A stretch of 64,000 bases of DNA from Flavobacterium sp. N502540 (lineage in GTDB: Bacteria; Bacteroidota; Bacteroidia; Flavobacteriales; Flavobacteriaceae), in assembly GCF_025947365.1 (NCBI RefSeq), contig NZ_CP110012.1:3224001-3288000 (forward strand). The letters are read 5' to 3'. A program made the translations under genes and the position numbers. Positions 45,243 through 53,736 of the stretch are shown piece by piece (positions within the stretch are counted from its first letter, which is position 1; the number at the start of each line of letters is the position of its first letter). The notes beneath the pieces were generated by a model. That model was not told the DNA's origin, did no database searches, and saw only the letters and a program-made list of their open reading frames with translations.

Positions 45243-45638
45243 TTAAGAAGCGTTTTCAGAAGAATTGTCAACCGCTGCTATTTTTAAAGTTTTTATTCCG
45301 GCCGGTAATTCCCAATCGACAACATCGTCTTTTTTAAAGCCAATTATGGCAACACTTAGTGGTGCTAATATTGATATTTTGCCCTCTTTTACGTCTGCAA
45401 ATGAAGGAAGGACAATTTGAATTTTCATTTGTTTTTTTGCTTTTACATCTTCAATAATAACATGCGAATTAATGCGTATAGTGCTGCTGTCTAATTCACT
45501 TTCTTTACGGATAACAGCACGGTCCAGTTCGTGTGAAAGCTGCCCGATTTCTTTGGCATTGGTTGCGTTTTTACTTTTTAGGATCAATTCTCTTAAAAAT
45601 TGATAATCTGACTTACAGAATGTAGGTGTTGGTTTCAT
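45243..45638 (-). CDS. GreA/GreB-type C-terminal domain protein (Rnk-like)
   Basis: The 131-residue protein has an N-terminal short helical hairpin (about 8-45), too short for a GreA coiled coil that reaches the polymerase active site. The C-terminal FKBP-like GreA domain follows (about 50-120; INSHVIIEDVKAKKQMKIQIVLP and ISILAPLSVAIIGFKKDDVVDWELP). This build is that of Rnk and similar RNA-polymerase secondary-channel factors that compete with GreA. It is cytoplasmic and monocistronic. Confidence 0.85.
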   Translation of the reverse strand: MKPTPTFCKSDYQFLRELILKSKNATNAKEIGQLSHELDRAVIRKESELDSSTIRINSHVIIEDVKAKKQMKIQIVLPSFADVKEGKISILAPLSVAIIGFKKDDVVDWELPAGIKTLKIAAVDNSSENAS

Positions 45639-45769
45639 ATCTATTCTAATTTATTGTGGGTTGACTGTGTAGAATTTTCAGAAACAAATTATAGCTACGG
45701 TCATTTCTGGCGGTCTGTAAATAAAGACTGCTGCAGAAAACTGAAGATTGTAAACTGAAAATTTTAAAA

Positions 45770-45814
45770 AAAAATAATCCTCCGTCTGAGAGAAGAAATT
45801 GAAATAGACGGAGG
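45770..45814 (-). terminator. Possible terminator of the redoxin gene
   Basis: A 9-bp perfect stem (CCTCCGTCT with AGACGGAGG) has an 18-base loop. It is followed on the minus strand by ATTATTTTTTTTT. It lies about 160 bp past the stop codon of the redoxin gene. The rest of the gap 45639-45971 shows no gene. Confidence 0.55.
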
Positions 45815-45971
45815 CCTAATTGATAAAGGCCTTACTATGTGAAATAAATACAGTCGGGTACGCTCTTCTCGTCAGAAAATGCGATACCGGAGAAACTGTA
45901 AATAGATTTATAGTAGTCACTGTGGAAATAATTAATTTGATTTGTAAAGATAAGCAAACTTTTTGAAAACA

Positions 45972-46535
45972 CTAAAGTGATGTTTTCCATTTGATGTTGC
46001 AGCCAATACTTGGTTTTTGAGGATCTTTCAGACTTCTGTTATAGATAAGAGCATCAATTGCACTGCGAAGATCACTTCCGCTTAACGGAATTCCGTTTCC
46101 GGGTCTTGAATCGTCCAATTGGCCACGGTAAAACAATCGATCCTGATTGTCAAATAAATAAAAATCAGGAGTGCAAGCCGCTTCGTAAGCTTTGGCTACT
46201 TCCTGGCTTTCGTCGTACAAATACGGGAAATCGATTTTGTTCTGAAAAGCAAATTCAGTCATTAACTCAGGAGCATCTTGCGGATACTTTTCAATATCGT
46301 TGCTTGAAATGGCAATTACACCAATTCCCTGTACGCGATAATCATTGGCAATCATAACAACCTCTTTGATAACATGAAGTACAAATGGGCAATGGTTGCA
46401 GATAAACATAATCAACGTACCTTTTGAGCCCCTCAAATCGTCCAATGAATACTCATTATTCGAATTGGTATCTCTTAATTTGAAATCTGGAGCAATTGTT
46501 CCAAGAGGAATCATATTAGAAGGAGTTCGTGCCAT
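45972..46535 (-). CDS. Thioredoxin-like redoxin (AhpC/TSA superfamily)
   Basis: The 187-residue cytoplasmic protein has a thioredoxin fold with LGTIAPDFKLRDT near the start, FICNHCPFVLHV (a CxxC motif, around 47) and AACTPDFYLFD with the cis-Pro loop region (around 120). The family PRX-like 2 / thiol peroxidase-like reduces peroxides or disulfides. The exact role is unclear. It has a good -7 box at 46556-46563 and is transcribed alone. Confidence 0.87.
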   Translation of the reverse strand: MARTPSNMIPLGTIAPDFKLRDTNSNNEYSLDDLRGSKGTLIMFICNHCPFVLHVIKEVVMIANDYRVQGIGVIAISSNDIEKYPQDAPELMTEFAFQNKIDFPYLYDESQEVAKAYEAACTPDFYLFDNQDRLFYRGQLDDSRPGNGIPLSGSDLRSAIDALIYNRSLKDPQKPSIGCNIKWKTSL

Positions 46536-46555
46536 TTTTGTAGAAATAAGTTCCT

Positions 46556-46563
46556 CAAAAATA
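46556..46563 (-). promoter_or_regulatory. Redoxin gene promoter -7 box
   Basis: The minus strand reads TATTTTTG, matching TAnnTTTG, 20 bp upstream of the ATG at 46535. Confidence 0.5.
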
Positions 46564-46692
46564 ACTTTAAATTTCTGTAAAAGAAAGGATATAGACTTGT
46601 TTTTGATTTTTGGAGTATATTTTCTTTTTTGAGATCAGAACAACAATATGATTTCTAAAATGAGGAAAACAACTCAAAAAATAGTTATGAAA

Positions 46693-46725
46693 TTGGCGGT
46701 TATAATGGTAAAATTAATAGGTTTG
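46693..46725 (+). promoter_or_regulatory. csaA promoter
   Basis: TTG at 46693-46695, a 22-bp spacer and TAGGTTTG at 46718-46725 match the Bacteroidota promoter, 25 bp before the csaA ATG. Confidence 0.6.
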
Positions 46726-46750
46726 TAAAACATCAAACAGTAAAACAAAA

Positions 46751-47086
46751 ATGGATTTAACCTGGAGTGAATTTGAAAGAACTGATATGCGTGTCGGAAC
46801 AATTATAGAAGTAAATGATTTTCCTGAAGCCAGAAAACCGGCCTACCAGCTTACCATTGATTTTGGTTCCGAAATAGGAATGCGTAAATCATCAGCCCAA
46901 ATAACGACACATTATAAAAAAGAGGATTTGCTAAACCGACAAATTATATCAGTCGTAAACTTCCCCCGAAAACAAATAGGGAAATTTATGAGTGAATGCC
47001 TGGTTCTTGGTGCCATAGGCAAGGAGGGAGATGTTATTTTACTGGCTCCTGATTTTAAAATCGAAAATGGGCTGCGTATAGGTTAG
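46751..47086 (+). CDS. csaA: tRNA-binding chaperone-like protein CsaA
   Basis: The 111-residue protein is a stand-alone tRNA-binding (EMAP/Arc1p-type OB) domain. Diagnostic segments are RVGTIIEVNDFPEARKPAYQL, SSAQITTHY, VVNFPRKQIGKFMSECLVLG and the terminal NGLRIG. CsaA dimers bind tRNA and have been described as export-related chaperones in Bacillus. The biological role in Bacteroidota is open. It is monocistronic and convergent with the hydrolase downstream. Confidence 0.93.
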   Translation: MDLTWSEFERTDMRVGTIIEVNDFPEARKPAYQLTIDFGSEIGMRKSSAQITTHYKKEDLLNRQIISVVNFPRKQIGKFMSECLVLGAIGKEGDVILLAPDFKIENGLRIG

Positions 47087-47090
47087 TTTA

Positions 47091-47175
47091 CAGTCTTCAG
47101 TCACAGTCTTCAGTCACAGTTTACGGTCTCAGTTTTCAGTATGTAGGCTGTGACTGAAGACTGCGACTGAAAACT
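47091..47175. repeat. ACTG/CAGT reiterated hairpin between convergent genes
   Basis: CAGTCTTCAGTCACAG occurs twice in tandem and its complement CTGTGACTGAAGAC follows around 47148-47161, so the RNA can fold into a long stem. It occupies the whole gap between csaA and the convergent hydrolase and reaches its stop codon. It may serve as a two-way terminator. Confidence 0.75.
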
Positions 47176-47719
47176 ATTTTATTTTCTCGATCAATTGTTC
47201 CAAAATCAATTGTCCTTCTTCCCAATATTTTAAATCCGAATCGGAGTTGATGTGTCCTCTTTGTCCCACATTGACAAGATCGCTTCCCCACATTTCGGCA
47301 AAGTATTTTTTTCGCTCAAAAGTCGCATAAGGATCGTTTTCGCTCGCTACGACAATAGAAGGAAAAGGCAGTTTTGAGGTTGGCATGGGTGAAAAGTTCC
47401 GAATAGATTCCGGTGTGTGTGCAGGTGAATCTACATCGGCAGGTGCAACCAGTAAGGCACCCACTATGTTTGGATTGTTATTTTTCTGTGCCCAATGCAG
47501 AACAAGTGAAACAGCTAAGCTGTGTGCTACTAGTATTGTTGGACCATTAAGTCTGGAGATTTCTTCTTCTAAACGCTCAAGCCATTCTGCGCGAATAGGC
47601 TCCTCCCATTCATCGTGAACGATGCGGGTTGAGTTTTTAAATTTCTCATGCCAAAATGTTTGCCAGTGTTTGTCTCCCGAATTTCCAAGACCTGGCAGAA
47701 TCAATAGTTGTATTTCCAT
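47174..47719 (-). CDS. RBBP9/YdeN-family serine hydrolase
   Basis: The 181-residue small alpha/beta-hydrolase has the oxyanion segment LPGLGNSGDKHWQTFW at the start, the nucleophile elbow LVAHSLAVSLV (around 61-71), SENDPYAT with the acid, and GHINSDSDL with the catalytic His. The lidless fold is typical of RBBP9-like hydrolases. The substrate is unknown. The gene is monocistronic. Confidence 0.9.
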   Translation of the reverse strand: MEIQLLILPGLGNSGDKHWQTFWHEKFKNSTRIVHDEWEEPIRAEWLERLEEEISRLNGPTILVAHSLAVSLVLHWAQKNNNPNIVGALLVAPADVDSPAHTPESIRNFSPMPTSKLPFPSIVVASENDPYATFERKKYFAEMWGSDLVNVGQRGHINSDSDLKYWEEGQLILEQLIEKIK

Positions 47720-47863
47720 TGTTGCTTTTTTATCAAGATAGCTGAATTACTTATTTTAAAGCACAAATAAATATTCTACCAAATTGGTAGAGTTTATGTG
47801 TTAAAAAAAAGTCCAAAATGCAAAACACTATGGACTTATACTTTTAAAAAAGTCTTCCGTCGA

Positions 47864-48232
47864 CTAAATATCGTCAAAATCTATATCAGTAAAACTGGTT
47901 CTTTGTCCTTCAGGTTTATCAGAACCATATTCTTTTTTGAAATCTTTTTGATGTCTTTCAGAGATTACTTCTTCGCCCTTGTGGTTCAGGACATAGGAAG
48001 TCATTTCTTCAAGTATTTCGGCAAAAGCACTAAAGTCTTCTTTGTACAAGTAGATCTTGTGTTTCTTAAAATGAAAGGAACCATCCTCCTCAGTAAATTT
48101 TTTACTTTCGGTAATTGTGATATAATAATCATCAGCTTTAGTAGCTCTCACATCAAAGAAATAAGTTCTTCTTCCTGCTCGTAATACTTTAGAAAAAATC
48201 TCTTCTTTTTCTAACATGTCATTTTCTCTCAT
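47864..48232 (-). CDS. DUF3276 / PUR-domain nucleic-acid-binding protein
   Basis: The product of about 122 residues is a PUR-alpha-like single-repeat domain: EEIFSKVLRAGRRTYFFDVRATKADDYYITITESKK, split by a turn into a beta-sheet and a helix (KEDFSAFAEILEEM). Bacterial members bind single-stranded DNA or RNA. The tail is acidic and disordered (YGSDKPEGQ to the end). Two starts are possible, 48247 and 48232; the second fits the family N-terminus MREND better. It lies just downstream of the ABC transporter gene on the same strand. Confidence 0.88.
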   Translation of the reverse strand: MRENDMLEKEEIFSKVLRAGRRTYFFDVRATKADDYYITITESKKFTEEDGSFHFKKHKIYLYKEDFSAFAEILEEMTSYVLNHKGEEVISERHQKDFKKEYGSDKPEGQRTSFTDIDFDDI

Positions 48233-48300
48233 AATACGTTCTATCATTTTTGGAATTAATAGTACTCAAAAATCATAAAAAATTATCGATTACGCAACAA

Positions 48301-50079
48301 TTAAAGTAATTCTTTTTCCGAAAGTTGTTTTAAATATAACGATGCATAATAGCCTTCCTGATTTATTAATTGATTATGAGAGCCTTGTTGAATGATCTTC
48401 CCGTCTTCCAGAATGATTATTTTATCGGCATTTTTTGCCGATGACACCCTGTGACTCACTATTATTGTAGTTTTATCCTTACAAATTTCAAATAAATTGC
48501 TAAGAATCGTTTCCTCAGTTTCTGTGTCTACTGCCGACAAACAATCGTCGAAAAGTAAAATCGCCGGATTTTTAATAATGGCGCGCGCAATAGAGACACG
48601 CTGCTTTTGTCCGCCTGAGAGAGTGATTCCTCTTTCTCCTAATACAGTATCGTATTGTTTGTTAAAAGCGATAATATTATCATGAACTACCGCATTTTTG
48701 GCCGCTTCGATTACTTCTTCATCTGTAGCGTTCTGATTGCCGAATTTTATATTATTTTTAATAGTGTCCGAGAATAGAAAAGCGTCCTGTGGTACAATTC
48801 CAACATTATTACGCAAATCATATAGATTCAGACCACTAATTTCGTTCTGATCAATAGTGATTTTCCCTTTGGTTACATCATATAAACGGGAGATTAATGA
48901 TAATATTGTGGACTTCCCGGAACCGGTTTTTCCTAAAATGGCCAGTGTCTCTCCTTTTTTGACAGTAAAAGTTACATTTTTAAGCGCTTCGATATTGGTG
49001 TCTTCATAGGTATAGCTTACATTTTCAAAAGAAATTGTGCCTTCGATATTGGAATGATTCTCGTTATTGTTTTTTATTTCAGGTTCGATTTTTAAAAATT
49101 CATTCAAACGTTTCTGAGAAGCTTCGGCCTCCTGTACCATTGATGAAACCCATCCCAATGAAGCTACCGGCCAGGTCAGCATATTTACATATAAAATAAA
49201 CTCGGCAATCGTTCCAATATTCGGAATAGTTCCGTTGATGTACATGACACCTCCAAAATAAATGACTACAAGGTTACTGATTCCGATTAAAGCAATCATC
49301 AAAGGACCAAATAAGGATTGTACTTTGGCTAAATCTAAGCTCTTTTTTTTGCTTTCGTCAGCCAGAGCGACCATGTTGTTTTGATGCTGATTTTCCAGTG
49401 AGTTGGCTTTTATAACACGGATACCGGAAAAGATTTCCTGTGTAAAGCTGGAAACTTTAGATAAATATTGCTGAAAAGTGGTACTTCTTTTATTGATTTC
49501 TGAGCTTAGTTTGAAAATACAATAAGAAAGAATTGGTAAAGGTAAAATAGTATACAGTGTCAATAGTGGTGAGACATTGTACATATATATAATGACAATG
49601 GCAAAACGAATAAAAGTATTGATCGTATACATTACGGCAGGCCCCACATACATACGAACTTTTGAAACATCTTCGCTAATGCGGTTCATTAAATCTCCGG
49701 TGCGGTTTTGTTTGTAAAAATTTTGTGAGAGTCTTTCGTATTGTTTGAAAACCTCATTTTTTAAATCAAACTCGATATGACGCGACATTACAATCAAAGT
49801 TTGACGCATTAAGAAGGTTAAGAATCCTGCTACAATGGTAGTGGCTATGATTAACAGTACGTTATGGATTAATCCTTCGCGGTACGAATCAATGACGATT
49901 TGTGAAGATTGATCGGCTTTTGGCAGTTTGTCAAACTTTTCGATAGCGTTTAACGACTTGCTAATAAGCTTTGGAGTAAACAGAGAGAATATTTGTGCGA
50001 TTATGGTGATTAAAATACCTAAAGAGAAACTATATTTATATTTGATGAAATATTTGTTTAAATAACTTAATTCTTTCAT
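48301..50079 (-). CDS. ABC exporter half-transporter (MsbA/LmrA-like)
   Basis: The 592-residue protein has an exporter-type transmembrane domain with six helices (about 1-315) fused to an ATPase domain (about 340-592). Visible motifs are Walker A GKTGSGKST, the Q-loop VPQDAFLFSDT, the signature LSGGQKQR and the H-loop IIVSHRVS. Walker B reads LLFDDCLSAVD, so the residue in the catalytic Glu position is Asp. That resembles the degenerate half of heterodimeric exporters such as BmrC. No partner gene is adjacent. Substrates may be lipids or drugs. Confidence 0.92.
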   Translation of the reverse strand: MKELSYLNKYFIKYKYSFSLGILITIIAQIFSLFTPKLISKSLNAIEKFDKLPKADQSSQIVIDSYREGLIHNVLLIIATTIVAGFLTFLMRQTLIVMSRHIEFDLKNEVFKQYERLSQNFYKQNRTGDLMNRISEDVSKVRMYVGPAVMYTINTFIRFAIVIIYMYNVSPLLTLYTILPLPILSYCIFKLSSEINKRSTTFQQYLSKVSSFTQEIFSGIRVIKANSLENQHQNNMVALADESKKKSLDLAKVQSLFGPLMIALIGISNLVVIYFGGVMYINGTIPNIGTIAEFILYVNMLTWPVASLGWVSSMVQEAEASQKRLNEFLKIEPEIKNNNENHSNIEGTISFENVSYTYEDTNIEALKNVTFTVKKGETLAILGKTGSGKSTILSLISRLYDVTKGKITIDQNEISGLNLYDLRNNVGIVPQDAFLFSDTIKNNIKFGNQNATDEEVIEAAKNAVVHDNIIAFNKQYDTVLGERGITLSGGQKQRVSIARAIIKNPAILLFDDCLSAVDTETEETILSNLFEICKDKTTIIVSHRVSSAKNADKIIILEDGKIIQQGSHNQLINQEGYYASLYLKQLSEKELL

Positions 50080-50284
50080 TTTTTTAAGAGATTCAATGTT
50101 AAAATGCTTTGATTTGATGAAATATTATGAATAAAAATTAATGCAATATATAATTTTATCAAAACAAAACGATTGTTAGATTGTTATTTTAAAGATAATA
50201 AATTAGCACATGTATATTTTTTATATAAATTTGAGAAGTCTTTTTGACATATTCATAATTTTAACAAAATAATATAGTAGCGCT

Positions 50285-51394
50285 ATGGATGCAACTTTCG
50301 CAACTGGAAAAGAACTTCAGAAAATGGATCCTGTTTTTGGTCAATTGTCTTTTGACGATCACGAACAAATTGTATTTTGCAATGACAAAGATACAGGTTT
50401 AAAAGCAATTATTGGTATTCATAATTCGGTTATGGGGCCAGCTTTAGGAGGTACTAGAATGTGGAATTACAATACTGAATGGGAAGCATTAAACGATGTT
50501 TTGCGTCTTTCAAGAGGTATGACCTATAAATCAGCCATTACCGGATTGAATATCGGTGGAGGTAAAGCAGTAATTATTGGTGATGCTAAAACGCAAAAAA
50601 CACCTGAATTAATGCGTAAGTTTGGTGAATTTGTTCACTCTTTAGGCGGTAGATATATTACAGCTGAGGATGTTGGAATGGAAACAAAAGACATGGACAC
50701 TGTTAGAGACGTAACGCCTTATGTTACGGGTATCTCTGAAGAAAGAGGTGGTTCAGGAAATCCTTCTCCAATAACTGCTTACGGTGTTTATTTAGGAATG
50801 AAAGCTGCTGCTAAAAGTCAGTTTGGTACTGATGTTTTAGAAGGTAAAAAAGTTTTAGTTCAGGGAATTGGCCACGTAGGTGAGGCTTTGGTTGAGTATT
50901 TAACTAAAGAAGGAGCAATCGTTACAATTACTGATATCAATGAAGAGAAATTGTTTCAGGTAGCTTCAAAATACAATGCTTCAATCTATTCTGGTGAAGA
51001 TTTGTATACAGCTGATGTTGATATTTATGCACCATGTGCAATGGGAGCAATCATCAATGATGCAACTGTAGATAAAATTAAAGCTAAAGTTATTGCCGGA
51101 GCAGCTAACAATCAGTTGGCTGATGAGAATGTTCACGGAGCAAGATTACAGGAAAGAGGGATTTTATATGCTCCGGATTTCTTAATCAACGCTGGTGGAA
51201 TTATCAACGTATATGCTGAATTAGAGCATTACGGTAAAGCTGAAATCATGTCAAAAACCGAAAATATCTATAACACAACTTTAGAGATTATCGATTATGC
51301 TGTGAAAAACGGAATGACAACGCACAAAGCGGCTTTGACAATTGCTCAAAATCGTATCGATTTGAGAAAAATTGAAAACGCTGCTAAGAAGTAA
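50285..51394 (+). CDS. Leucine-dehydrogenase-type amino acid dehydrogenase
   Basis: The 369-residue NAD-linked enzyme reversibly deaminates branched-chain amino acids to 2-oxo acids in the cytoplasm. The substrate-binding Lys lies at about 82 in GMTYKSA and the catalytic Lys at about 94 in NIGGGKAVI. The Gly-rich glycine segment is LGGTRMWNY, and the Rossmann motif is VQGIGHVGEALVEY. The N-terminal sequence is of the Leu/Phe/Val type rather than the Glu type. It is monocistronic with a strong hairpin after it. No branched-chain degradation genes are adjacent. Confidence 0.93.
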   Translation: MDATFATGKELQKMDPVFGQLSFDDHEQIVFCNDKDTGLKAIIGIHNSVMGPALGGTRMWNYNTEWEALNDVLRLSRGMTYKSAITGLNIGGGKAVIIGDAKTQKTPELMRKFGEFVHSLGGRYITAEDVGMETKDMDTVRDVTPYVTGISEERGGSGNPSPITAYGVYLGMKAAAKSQFGTDVLEGKKVLVQGIGHVGEALVEYLTKEGAIVTITDINEEKLFQVASKYNASIYSGEDLYTADVDIYAPCAMGAIINDATVDKIKAKVIAGAANNQLADENVHGARLQERGILYAPDFLINAGGIINVYAELEHYGKAEIMSKTENIYNTTLEIIDYAVKNGMTTHKAALTIAQNRIDLRKIENAAKK

Positions 51395-51423
51395 TTTTTA
51401 GTTTACGCACTTAAAATAAGTCT

Positions 51424-51488
51424 AAATCCCGGTGTTCAGTCGCAGTTTTCATATGAAACTAAGATTGAACACCGGGATTTTTTTTACA
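51424..51488 (+). terminator. Terminator of the amino acid dehydrogenase gene
   Basis: A 15-bp stem (AAATCCCGGTGTTCA with TGAACACCGGGATTT) is followed by a T run. The 26-base loop contains an ACTG-family repeat unit, which suggests that such a repeat was inserted into an older terminator. Confidence 0.85.
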
Positions 51489-51504
51489 GTTTAAATAATA
51501 CTGA

Positions 51505-51545
51505 GTACCACGACTGAGAACTGTGACTGAGAACTGCGACTTTTT
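51505..51545. repeat. ACTG-family simple repeat
   Basis: ACGACTGAGAACTG and TGACTGAGAACTG occur in tandem and pair with the CAGTCGCAGTTTTCA stretch in the loop of the terminator just upstream. Confidence 0.6.
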
Positions 51546-51581
51546 TTATCGTTTTAATTTTATTATAAAGAGTTAAATACT

Positions 51582-51589
51582 TACTTTTG
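51582..51589 (+). promoter_or_regulatory. nusB promoter -7 box
   Basis: TACTTTTG matches TAnnTTTG. It lies 28 bp before the GTG at 51618 and supports that GTG as the first codon in the transcript. Confidence 0.5.
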
Positions 51590-51617
51590 CAGACTAATTT
51601 TTAAATGTTCTTACAAG

Positions 51618-52562
51618 GTGGTAAATAGAAGACACATACGCGTTAAAGTAATGCAATCCATTTATGCAATGCATCAAAGCGGTTCTGATAATATGGAAAA
51701 AGAAGAGAAGTTTCTTTTTTACAGTATTGATAATATTCAGGATCTATATCTTATAATGCTTTCTTCATTGATTGAAATTTGCAAAAAAGAGTCCGTTTTT
51801 TTACATCTTTCAAGTAAAAAACATCTTGCAACCGCTGCAGAACGTAATCCGAATGAAAAATTCATTAAGAACAAAATTTTTCAACTCCTAGCCGAAAGCA
51901 ATTCACTTAGTATTGCTTTAGAAAATCGTAAAATCAACAACTGGAACCTAAATGACGATTATATCATTTTACTTTTAAATGATATCAAGTCAAGTGCTTT
52001 GTATGCGAAATACATGAGTACTACAACCAATACTTTTGAAGAGGACAGACAATTTGTAATTGATTTGTTTGCTGAAGTAATTGTTCCAAATGAAAAATTG
52101 TATGAGTATTTAGAGGATGATAAATTAACCTGGGTGGATGATATTCCGGTTGTAAATACGCATATCATCAAACAGTTAAAAGCGATCAAAACAGAAGATC
52201 CGGACGATTTTAGAGTGCCTAGATTGTATAAAGACGTTGAGGATAAAGATTTTGCTAAAGATTTGTTCAGAAGAACAGTTTTAAACGAATCGGTTTTGGC
52301 AAAAGAATACGATGATAAAACACCAAACTGGGACAGCGAAAGGATTGCAGAAATTGATACTATTATTTTAAAAATGGCTATCTGCGAATTCTTAAAATTC
52401 CCTTCTATTCCGGTAAAAGTAACTCTTAACGAATATTTAGAAATTGCAAAAGAGTATTCTACACCAAAAAGTAGTATTTTTATCAACGGAATTTTAGATA
52501 ATCTGGTTAAAGAGCTTACAGCGAATAAAAAGATGATTAAAGTGGGAAGAGGGTTGATGTAA
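51618..52562 (+). CDS. nusB: Transcription antitermination factor NusB (long Bacteroidota form)
   Basis: NusB forms the boxA-binding antitermination complex for rRNA transcription with NusE/S10. The 314-residue product is about twice as long as E. coli NusB. The N-terminus MVNRRHIRVKVMQSIYAMHQ matches the first NusB helix. A family-specific insertion (about 25-170) separates it from the helical C-terminal bundle (about 195-310), with AEIDTIILKMAICEFLKFPSIPVKVTLNEYLEIAKEY split over two helices and FINGILDNL near the end. The start is GTG. Confidence 0.92.
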   Translation: MVNRRHIRVKVMQSIYAMHQSGSDNMEKEEKFLFYSIDNIQDLYLIMLSSLIEICKKESVFLHLSSKKHLATAAERNPNEKFIKNKIFQLLAESNSLSIALENRKINNWNLNDDYIILLLNDIKSSALYAKYMSTTTNTFEEDRQFVIDLFAEVIVPNEKLYEYLEDDKLTWVDDIPVVNTHIIKQLKAIKTEDPDDFRVPRLYKDVEDKDFAKDLFRRTVLNESVLAKEYDDKTPNWDSERIAEIDTIILKMAICEFLKFPSIPVKVTLNEYLEIAKEYSTPKSSIFINGILDNLVKELTANKKMIKVGRGLM

Positions 52563-52675
52563 TTCGACTTGACTCTATAAATAAAATTCAAACTCCGGTT
52601 CATGTTATATCACTCTAAGTGAAATTCAGGAACCCAAAGCACGAATATTAATAACAAAAATAAAAACTGAATACT

Positions 52676-52951
52676 ATGCAAGATTTAATGAAATTTGCGC
52701 CTTATTTACTAATGTTTGTCGTGTTGTATTTCTTTATGATCCGACCACAACAAAAAAGAGTAAAAAACGAAAAAGAATTTGAAAGCAGCCTAAAAGTAGG
52801 TGATAAAATAATTACTAAAAGTGGTTTTCATGGTAAAATTGTTGAGCTTGCTGACACTAGTGCAGTAATCGAAACAATGTCTGGAAAATTGAAAATTGAG
52901 CGTTCAGCAATTTCTATGGAAATGAGTGCTGCTTTGAATAAAAAAGCTTAA
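52676..52951 (+). CDS. yajC: Preprotein translocase subunit YajC
   Basis: The 91-residue inner-membrane protein has a single transmembrane helix (about 5-22), the conserved FFMIRPQQKR motif and a cytoplasmic domain with GDKIITKSGFHGKI. YajC associates with SecDF and AcrB. It is 113 bp downstream of nusB and probably in the same transcript. A strong terminator follows. Confidence 0.96.
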   Translation: MQDLMKFAPYLLMFVVLYFFMIRPQQKRVKNEKEFESSLKVGDKIITKSGFHGKIVELADTSAVIETMSGKLKIERSAISMEMSAALNKKA

Positions 52952-52986
52952 TTTTTTTTCGCAGAAAAAATAAATTTCAAAATTGT

Positions 52987-53022
52987 AAATCCCAAATTCC
53001 AAAAGGAGTTTGGGATTTTTTT
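52987..53022 (+). terminator. yajC terminator
   Basis: A 14-bp stem with a single G-T pair (AAATCCCAAATTCC with GGAGTTTGGGATTT) closes an AAAA loop, with a T run after it. Confidence 0.93.
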
Positions 53023-53023
53023 T

Positions 53024-53104
53024 AATTGTCATTTCAGTCGAAATGACAATTCTTTGTGTAAAGAAAAAACCTTTATCAAAGTTATAAACTTTGATAAAGG
53101 TTTT
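53024..53104. repeat. Two perfect palindromes after the yajC terminator
   Basis: AATTGTCATTTC with its complement (53024-53035 and 53040-53051, loop AGTC) is a short member of the TCATTTCGA repeat family. A 17-bp perfect stem follows (53066-53082 with 53088-53104, loop TATAA) with T residues after it on both strands. The second is likely a two-way terminator for yajC and the convergent gene. Confidence 0.8.
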
Positions 53105-53147
53105 GTGTAGCTTGGAATTTGGAGCTTAAAAAAAATGAAATTTAAGC

Positions 53148-53726
53148 CTATCTGTATTTGTCATTCAATCCGATGTTTTCCAGTATCATCGGAATTACTT
53201 TTTCGATTCTCGAAAGTTTGGTTTTGTCTTGCTTGGCAGTTTCAATGTACTCCAGAAATTCATATTGCTTGTAAGGACTGAATTTTTGAAATGCCTCCGC
53301 GAGAGCGGGGTTCTGATCCAGTTCTTTCTGAAAAAGCTCAGAAACAATAGCTTCTTTCTTTGAAGGTTTGATGACTTTTCCTTGTTTTTCGTTCTCAATG
53401 GCTTCTGAGATGTAGGCTAAAACTTCTGCCTCGTTTACCTGATCTTTTGAAGTAAAACGCCATTGGCGGAGAGATTTTGTTTTATCTTCCTGAGCATTGA
53501 TGAGTTTCTTTTTCTCATCTTTCAGGAAAACCCCGTTGAAGAACCAAATCGTAAAATACTCTTTGAAACCACCTATGCCGATAACGTTTTTTTTGTTGTA
53601 TACATAAACGGGACCGCCCCATTTTACGGTTTCAACCAGTTCGGTTTTGTCAATAATAGCTTTTAGGAAAAGAAGTTCTTCTTCCCAATTGTTGACTTTA
53701 TCCCAAACGTGTTTTTTATCGGACAT
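53148..53726 (-). CDS. YdeI/OmpD-associated family protein (DUF1801-like)
   Basis: The product of about 192 residues combines an N-terminal DUF1801-type alpha/beta domain (about 5-105; LVETVKWGGPVYVYNKKNVIGIGGFKEYFTIWF split over several strands) with a C-terminal helical OmdA domain (about 140-190; FSPYKQYEFLEYIETAKQ). The function is unknown although the family is widespread. The frame is open to 53771, but the start MSDKKHVWDK at 53726 avoids overlap with pepT. The gene follows pepT by 10 bp. Confidence 0.86.
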   Translation of the reverse strand: MSDKKHVWDKVNNWEEELLFLKAIIDKTELVETVKWGGPVYVYNKKNVIGIGGFKEYFTIWFFNGVFLKDEKKKLINAQEDKTKSLRQWRFTSKDQVNEAEVLAYISEAIENEKQGKVIKPSKKEAIVSELFQKELDQNPALAEAFQKFSPYKQYEFLEYIETAKQDKTKLSRIEKVIPMILENIGLNDKYR

Positions 53727-53736
53727 ACTTTTTGGT

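Noticed and set aside
47798..48184. 128-codon plus-strand frame opposite the DUF3276 gene
   Set aside because: It is Phe/Ser-rich, antisense to a conserved gene, and without promoter or ribosome site.
51959..52603. 214-codon minus-strand frame opposite nusB
   Set aside because: It is the antisense shadow of nusB, is rich in Ser and Leu as such shadows are, and has no recognisable domain.
52563..52675. Lost gene between nusB and yajC
   Set aside because: I recalled that some relatives may have a gene here, but the 113-base gap holds no recognisable remnant, so no claim is made.
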